The position numbers and the translations under genes are program-made. 64,000 nucleotides of DNA from CAWIUB01 sp963839175 (GTDB taxonomy: Bacteria; Actinomycetota; Actinomycetes; Mycobacteriales; Jatrophihabitantaceae). The notes under the pieces are model-generated. The model saw nothing but the letters and a program-made list of their open reading frames with translations. It ran no database searches and was not told where the DNA came from. Shown one piece after another: positions 62,619 through 64,000 of the stretch; position 1 is the stretch's first letter; each line of letters starts with the position of its first letter. Where the stretch lies: the NCBI GenBank assembly GCA_963839175.1, contig CAWIUB010000022.1:1-64000 (forward strand), read 5' to 3'.

Positions 62619-63263
62619 TGGGATTACTTCCGCGATCACCAGGCTGACATCTTGCACTGGATGTGGACCACCATCTGGTTGGCAGGGTTGCCGCTTGTCA
62701 TCGGGCTGCTGCTTTCGCTGCCGCTCGGCTGGCTGGCCAGCCGGTACAAGTGGACCTACCCGCCGCTGGTCACGCTCACCGGCCTGCTCTACACCATCCC
62801 GTCGATCGTGCTGATCCTGACTCTCCCTGGCCTGCTTGGCACGAAGACCCTCGACCCGATCAATGTGGCGATCGCGCTCACCGTCTACACGGTGGCATTG
62901 CTCGTCCGGGTCGTGGCTGATGGCCTGTCGTCCGTGTCCGACGAGACGATGTCCTCCGCGTCCGCAATGGGTTACACGACCCGGCAGCGCCTGTTCGCCG
63001 TCCAACTGCCCATCGCGGTGCCGGTGATAGGCGCGGGCGTTCGCGTGGCCGCGGTGTCCAACGTGAGCCTGGTCTCTGTGGCGTCGCTGATCGGGGTACC
63101 GCAGTTGGGGTCGCTGTTCATCGAGGGCAACCAAACCAATACCCTCACACCGATTCTGATCGGCTTGATCTTAATCATCGTGCTGGCGCTGATCTTCGAT
63201 GGTCTCGTCTTGGCGGTTATCCGGGTGCTGGCCCCGTGGCAGCGGGTGGTGGCGGCGCGATGA
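62610..63263 (+). CDS. ABC transporter permease (OpuCB/ProW type)
   Basis: A 217-residue permease with five or six helices (LAGLPLVIGLLLSLPLGWLA, then PPLVTLTGLLYTIPSIVLIL). The conserved EAA-type cytoplasmic loop is MSSASAMGYTTRQRLFAVQL (residues about 113-132), which docks on the ATPase. It starts within an ATGA overlap of a ten-codon linker and ends in an ATGA overlap with the second permease gene, so the whole importer is one translationally coupled unit. Confidence 0.92.
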   Translation: MSLWDYFRDHQADILHWMWTTIWLAGLPLVIGLLLSLPLGWLASRYKWTYPPLVTLTGLLYTIPSIVLILTLPGLLGTKTLDPINVAIALTVYTVALLVRVVADGLSSVSDETMSSASAMGYTTRQRLFAVQLPIAVPVIGAGVRVAAVSNVSLVSVASLIGVPQLGSLFIEGNQTNTLTPILIGLILIIVLALIFDGLVLAVIRVLAPWQRVVAAR

Positions 63264-64000
63264 GTGTTCTCGCGGACAGCGGGCTGAACTTCGACCGGGT
63301 CGGGGTGTGGCTCAACGACCCGGCAAATTGGACGGGTGCGAACGGGCTTCTCGCCCGGCTGCGGGAGCACGTGGCGTACACGCTGGTGGCGGTGTTGATC
63401 GCCTTCGCCATCGCCCTGCCGCTCGGGCTGCTCATCGGGCACACCGGTCGGGGCGTGCTTGTCGTTGTCGGGCTCGCCAACGGGCTGCGCGCCGTGCCGA
63501 CGCTGGGCTTTGTGGTGCTGCTGGTCGTCTGGCTCTCGCCGAAGATCCACAGCACGATTCAGATCCCGGTCTTGGTGCCCAAGGGCGGCTTCCCGTACGT
63601 CGTGCCCATCGAGATCGTGCTGATACTGCTGGCAATTCCCGCAATATTGGTCAACACCTATGCCGGCGTGCAGAACATCGATCCAGCCGCCCGCGACGCC
63701 GCCCGGGGCATGGGAATGACCGGCGGTCAGGTTATCCGCAAGGTCGAGTTCCCGTGCGCCTTGCCTCTGATCATGTCCGGGCTGCGTAGCGCCACGCTGC
63801 AGGTGATCGCCACGGCCACGGTGGCCGCATACGTTCCTTTTCTCGGCGGCCTGGGCAGGCTCATCGTCGACGGCGTCCAGCAGATCAACGACCCGGTGGT
63901 CGGTTACCCGGCGATGGTCGGCGCCGGCATCGTGGTCGCCGTGCTAGCCGTCGTGGTCGATCTGCTGCTGGTTGGGCTGGAGCGACTCGTGGTCTCGCCT
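63260..64000 (+). CDS. Second ABC transporter permease (OpuCD/ProW type), cut by the right edge
   Basis: The frame is open for 247 codons to the window end. Helices include TLVAVLIAFAIALPLGLLIG and the NGLRAVPTLGFVVLLVVWLS segment typical of OpuC-type subunits. The EAA loop is RDAARGMGMTGGQVIRKVEF. The remaining C-terminus and, by family convention, an extracytoplasmic substrate-binding protein gene would lie just to the right. Confidence 0.9.
   Translation, partial: MSVLADSGLNFDRVGVWLNDPANWTGANGLLARLREHVAYTLVAVLIAFAIALPLGLLIGHTGRGVLVVVGLANGLRAVPTLGFVVLLVVWLSPKIHSTIQIPVLVPKGGFPYVVPIEIVLILLAIPAILVNTYAGVQNIDPAARDAARGMGMTGGQVIRKVEFPCALPLIMSGLRSATLQVIATATVAAYVPFLGGLGRLIVDGVQQINDPVVGYPAMVGAGIVVAVLAVVVDLLLVGLERLVVSP

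Overview
The window is chromosomal DNA of a high-GC actinomycete. Lineage markers are DUF5318, an acVLRF1-type peptidyl-tRNA hydrolase, deazaflavin/F420-type oxidoreductases, a PucR regulator beside a P5C dehydrogenase, an IdeR/DtxR iron box, and the conserved block dnaB-rplI-rpsR-ssb-rpsF. Frequent GTG starts and 1-4 bp ATGA/GTGA overlaps fit this. The genus cannot be fixed from the sequence alone; a Frankiales/Jatrophihabitans-like organism is a reasonable guess.

Layout. 0-9 kb: an ABC/FtsX exporter pair, a nitroreductase-like protein, a decayed IS630 element with its TA target duplication, an ABM-like protein, and an MMPL exporter divergent from a TetR gene. 9.5-20 kb: a tightly overlapping six-gene minus-strand catabolic operon (FAD amine/amino-acid oxidase, crotonase, acyl-CoA dehydrogenase, AMP-ligase, DUF6282, isopropylmalate-dehydrogenase-like), then a PucR regulator divergent from the P5C dehydrogenase gene. 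20-31 kb: accessory genes (Uma2 remnant, GNATs, VOC and PPOX proteins, MazEF, an APC permease) around a three-gene signalling cassette: a receiver-thioredoxin-reductase fusion, a cNMP-domain histidine kinase and a ZnF-UBP protein. 31-35 kb: ferrous iron uptake with an EfeU-EfeO fusion and EfeB under an IdeR box. 35-39.5 kb: small membrane proteins, a propeller-like protein, a frameshifted acVLRF1, and an SPFH/ribbon-helix-helix pair behind a 12-bp palindrome.

39.6-49.6 kb is the conserved core: DnaB with two inteins, L9, S18, SSB, S6, endonuclease IV, a GT87 mannosyltransferase, a bifunctional PBP and DUF5318. 49.7-55 kb is accessory: VapBC, AraC plus a BBE-like oxidase with direct-repeat operators, a deletion scar joining two truncated genes, and a 161-bp MITE-like element. 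55-64 kb holds a menaquinone-linked Fe-S oxidoreductase and a LacI regulon: a HAL-fold lyase lacking the Ala-Ser-Gly triad, a TIM-barrel amidohydrolase, a cysteine-dioxygenase-like cupin and an OpuC/EgtU-type ABC importer cut by the right edge. Three near-identical LacI-type palindromes tie these units together.

The most promising undescribed systems are this LacI regulon (possibly catabolism of a betaine such as ergothioneine or hercynine), the kinase/receiver-TrxR/ZnF-UBP cassette, and the six-gene operon. Several conserved genes (ABC ATPase, Uma2, acVLRF1, a membrane protein, the IS transposase) carry single-base frame breaks, which could be decay or assembly indels.
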